Below, in pieces: positions 61,978 to 64,000 of a stretch of DNA of 64,000 nucleotides. Source of the DNA: Pseudopedobacter saltans DSM 12145 (GTDB taxonomy: Bacteria > Bacteroidota > Bacteroidia > Sphingobacteriales > Sphingobacteriaceae); assembly GCF_000190735.1 (NCBI RefSeq), contig NC_015177.1:3410001-3474000 (forward strand), read 5' to 3'. Position 1 is the stretch's first letter; every line of letters starts with the position of its first letter. Both the position numbers and the translations under genes were made by a program. The notes under the pieces were generated by a model. It was given only the letters and a program-made list of their open reading frames with translations, searched no databases and had not been told where the DNA came from.

Positions 61978-63219
61978 ATGAACATAAAACACACTGTAAC
62001 TCAGCGCTTTTTAAAATATGTACAAATAGACACCCAGTCGGACCCTTTATCGCCATCTACACCATCTACGAATAAACAAAAAAACTTAGGGAACATTCTG
62101 GTTAAAGAGCTTAAAGAAATAGGAGCAGACGCTGTTGAAATTGACGAAAATGGATATGTTTATGCAACCATTCCATCCAACACAGACAAAGAAGTTCCGG
62201 CTATTTGTTTTTGTTCCCATATGGATACCTCGCCAGATTGTAGTGGACAAAATGTAAAACCAATCATTCATAAAAACTATCAGGGACAAGATATCGTACT
62301 GCCAGACGACAAATCCATTGTAATAAAGCTAACAGAACACCCGGATTTAAAAGATCAGATTGGAAATGACATTATTACTGCAAGCGGAACAACACTTTTA
62401 GGCGCGGATAATAAAGCTGGTATTGCAGCTATTATGGATGCAACAAATTATCTTATCAATACACCGGAAATAAAACATGGTGATATCAAGATATTATTTA
62501 CTCCCGATGAAGAAATTGGACGAGGTGTAGATAAAGTAAATTTACAAAAGTTAAATGCAAAATTTGGCTATACGATAGATGGAGAAACGCTTGGCTCATT
62601 TGAGGATGAAACTTTCTCCGCCGATGGCATGGAAGTAATTATACATGGTGTAAGCGCACATCCTGGATTTGCAAAGGGAAAAATGGTTAATGCGATTAAG
62701 ATAGCAAGTGAAGTTATAGCTGCTTTACCCAAAGATAGACTTTCTCCAGAATCAACAGATAAAAAGTTGGGCTTTGTACATCCAACAAGAATTGAAGGCG
62801 AGGTGGAAAAAGCAACAATAAGTTTTATTATTAGGGACTTTGAAGATGAACTACTGGAACAACATGAAAATGAGATAAGGACGGTAACAGAAAAAATCTT
62901 ACAAAATTATCCTGAAGCCAAAGCAAAATTTGTAGTTAAAGAACAATACCGAAACATGAAAAAAGTTATTGCTCAATATCCCCAAGTCAGCGAATACGCC
63001 TTAGAAGCCATAAAAAGATCAGGGCTAACACCTAAACCACAAAGTATAAGAGGAGGGACAGACGGCTCAAGATTATCATTTATGGGCTTACCATGCCCAA
63101 ATATCTTTGCAGGAGAACATGCCTTCCATAGTAAACAAGAATGGGTAAGCGTTCAGGATATGGAAGCTGCAGTTCGAACAATTGTCAATCTCGCTTCTAT
63201 TTGGGAAGAACGAGCCTAA
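61978..63219 (+). CDS. pepT: Peptidase T (tripeptide aminopeptidase)
   Basis: This is 413 aa from ATG 61978 (an upstream in-frame ATG at 61897 adds 27 atypical residues). M20 zinc-peptidase motifs are present: CFCSHMDTSPD (His/Asp), LLGADNKAGIAAIMD, FTPDEEIGRG (catalytic Glu), GETLGSFEDETF, SAHPGFAKGKMVNA, and the C-terminal RGGTDGSRLSFMGLPCPNIFAGEHAFHSKQEW blocks. PepT removes the N-terminal residue from tripeptides in the cytosol. Length and motifs match the family. It is followed by the repeat element copy B. Confidence 0.96.
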   Translation: MNIKHTVTQRFLKYVQIDTQSDPLSPSTPSTNKQKNLGNILVKELKEIGADAVEIDENGYVYATIPSNTDKEVPAICFCSHMDTSPDCSGQNVKPIIHKNYQGQDIVLPDDKSIVIKLTEHPDLKDQIGNDIITASGTTLLGADNKAGIAAIMDATNYLINTPEIKHGDIKILFTPDEEIGRGVDKVNLQKLNAKFGYTIDGETLGSFEDETFSADGMEVIIHGVSAHPGFAKGKMVNAIKIASEVIAALPKDRLSPESTDKKLGFVHPTRIEGEVEKATISFIIRDFEDELLEQHENEIRTVTEKILQNYPEAKAKFVVKEQYRNMKKVIAQYPQVSEYALEAIKRSGLTPKPQSIRGGTDGSRLSFMGLPCPNIFAGEHAFHSKQEWVSVQDMEAAVRTIVNLASIWEERA

Positions 63220-63229
63220 AGCTCTTTCT

Positions 63230-63458
63230 GTATAAGACAGGGCAATACCAGCTAGGAGACTCTTTCGGGAATTGTTCGACAATCGTTCGATTCCGCTTCG
63301 ACAGCCATCGAAGCGTAGCTGAACAATTTTCGAAGTGTTGTCGAAGAATAGTGAAGTTTTTCTCGAAGCAGGTACGGGCCAGAGTGCTACCGGATCCGAA
63401 GCATAAACGGAGTTTAGCGGACTTTCATGGACTTTCGTGGAGTTTTACGGACTTTTTG
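63230..63458 (+). repeat. Intergenic repeat element, copy B, with five tandem 10-mers
   Basis: This element of about 230 bp is the relative of copy A (3135-3413). It begins 10 bp after the pepT stop with GTATAAGACAGG. CGAAG-rich spacers, GAAGCAGGTACG, AGAGTGCTA and GAAGCAT follow, then GGAGTTTAGC, GGACTTTCAT, GGACTTTCGT, GGAGTTTTAC and GGACTTTTTG (63409-63458). It has the same orientation as copy A and no coding potential. There is no homologue of the 249-aa gene next to it, so the element does not need that gene. Confidence 0.75.
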
Positions 63459-63600
63459 TTCGGTTAATTGAGAAGAGGGAAGGGAAAACCTCTTCTAGGT
63501 ATAAGAAAAATCAATTTAAGCACAAATGCCCTTTATTAAAAATTATTTTACAATAAATACCATTCTAAGATTTGCTGTAAAGAAAGATAGGCGTCTCTGA

Positions 63601-64000
63601 CTAATTATTTTCCATTTTTGGAACAATAGCCACCGTTAAGCGGCTTACACATGTCATTTTACCCTGATCGTTAAATAACCTGATATCCCAGACATGTGTT
63701 TTATTTCCAATATGCATTGGTGTACACATTGCGGTTACATTGCCAGACGTTACCGGTCTTAAATGATTAGCGTTGATTTCTAAGCCTACACCCATGAATT
63801 TCTGCGAATCGACGATCAAGTTGCTGGCAATGCTGCCTATACTTTCTGCTAAAACAACCGATGCTCCGCCGTGTAAAATTCCTGCCGGTTGCTTTGTCCT
63901 TTCGTCAACCGGCATAGTGGCTTTTAAGTAGTTTTCTCCGATTTCTGTATAAGTTATTCCTAATAACTTTGCTAAATAAATGGATCGTTCGTTGATCTCC
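63601..64000 (-). CDS. Hotdog-fold thioesterase (PaaI-like), 5' part outside window
   Basis: The frame stays open from the ATG at 63915 to the right edge (encoded residues before it include YLAKLLGITYTEIGENYLKA), so the gene begins outside the window. The hotdog motif RTKQPAGILHGGASVVLAESIGSIAS carries the conserved His-Gly-Gly and the downstream Glu. Relatives are acyl-CoA thioesterases of the PaaI/EntH/YdiI type, cytosolic. In menaquinone makers, YdiI-type members may hydrolyse DHNA-CoA, but the futalosine route here does not need this. Substrate unknown. Confidence 0.88.
   Translation of the reverse strand, partial: EINERSIYLAKLLGITYTEIGENYLKATMPVDERTKQPAGILHGGASVVLAESIGSIASNLIVDSQKFMGVGLEINANHLRPVTSGNVTAMCTPMHIGNKTHVWDIRLFNDQGKMTCVSRLTVAIVPKMENN

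Noticed and set aside
1-64000. tRNA, rRNA, insertion sequence, prophage or integrase
   Set aside because: I looked in the intergenic gaps and among the protein-coding genes and found no cloverleaf-like segment, transposase, integrase or phage structural gene.

Overview
The window looks like chromosomal DNA of a member of the Bacteroidota, most likely a Sphingobacteriaceae (Pedobacter-like) species. The evidence is a fused lpxC-fabZ gene, the cluster lpxD / lpxC-fabZ / lpxA / ABC ATPase / efp, type IX secretion and gliding genes (porX, porV, gldJ), futalosine-pathway menaquinone genes, AT-rich DNA, few Shine-Dalgarno-like sites, and promoters of the Bacteroidota form TTTG-N19-20-TAnnTTTG. No transposase, phage, CRISPR array, tRNA or rRNA gene is visible, so this is mostly core genome with some accessory intergenic repeats.

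Layout. 1-4.9 kb: an SDR gene cut by the left edge, a TlpA-like/TPR exported pair, a 249-aa protein of unknown function, and two repeat-rich intergenic stretches. 4.9-10.8 kb (minus strand): yihY, ald, tsaE and porX, interrupted by a plus-strand DUF1080 lipoprotein. 10.9-17.6 kb (plus): HD phosphohydrolase, lipid A genes, ABC ATPase, efp and 5-formyl-THF cyclo-ligase. 17.6-17.94 kb: two candidate small RNAs. 17.9-27.2 kb (minus): a SprA-like outer-membrane protein abutting a giant orphan histidine kinase, then fabD, folE and a PTPS/queD gene. 27.3-28.8 kb: mqnB-mqnD. 28.9-34.8 kb: a glycerol-3-phosphate regulon (glycerophosphodiesterase, GlpT-like transporter, divergent DeoR regulator, GlpD, SGNH hydrolase). 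34.8-43.3 kb: YtxH and DUF4397 proteins, yjbQ-MFS, htpG, a DCC protein, a LytS/LytTR two-component pair and a DUF481 protein. 43.4-49.7 kb: plsC-like acyltransferase, thioredoxin-like protein, typA, a 52-aa Cys-rich membrane protein, ispF and porV. 49.9-55.3 kb: gldJ, ahpC/ahpD, an exported FAD protein and an OmpA lipoprotein. 55.4-64 kb: NAD-epimerase-like gene, rlmI-like methyltransferase, YqhD-like alcohol dehydrogenase with anmK, outer-membrane barrels, CsbD-like and MmcQ/YjbR proteins, pepT, and a hotdog thioesterase cut by the right edge.

How genes fit together. Cell-envelope construction dominates: lipid A (lpxD, lpxC, lpxA), fatty acid synthesis (fabZ, fabD), acyltransfer, murein recycling (anmK), outer-membrane barrels, and T9SS parts with the PorX regulator. 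The glp block forms a self-contained route from glycerophosphodiesters to dihydroxyacetone phosphate. Its regulator lies divergently from glpD across a perfect 18-bp palindrome.

Most notable non-coding signals: (1) two same-orientation copies, 60 kb apart, of an intergenic element ending in five tandem 10-bp units; (2) two adjacent promoter-to-terminator units at 17.7-17.9 kb with no conventional gene, whose 5' parts are mutually complementary; (3) three genes (tsaE, lpxD, mqnB) with the -7 box exactly four bases before the ATG, suggesting leaderless or nearly leaderless mRNAs. Function calls rest on reading motifs by eye; no database search was possible.
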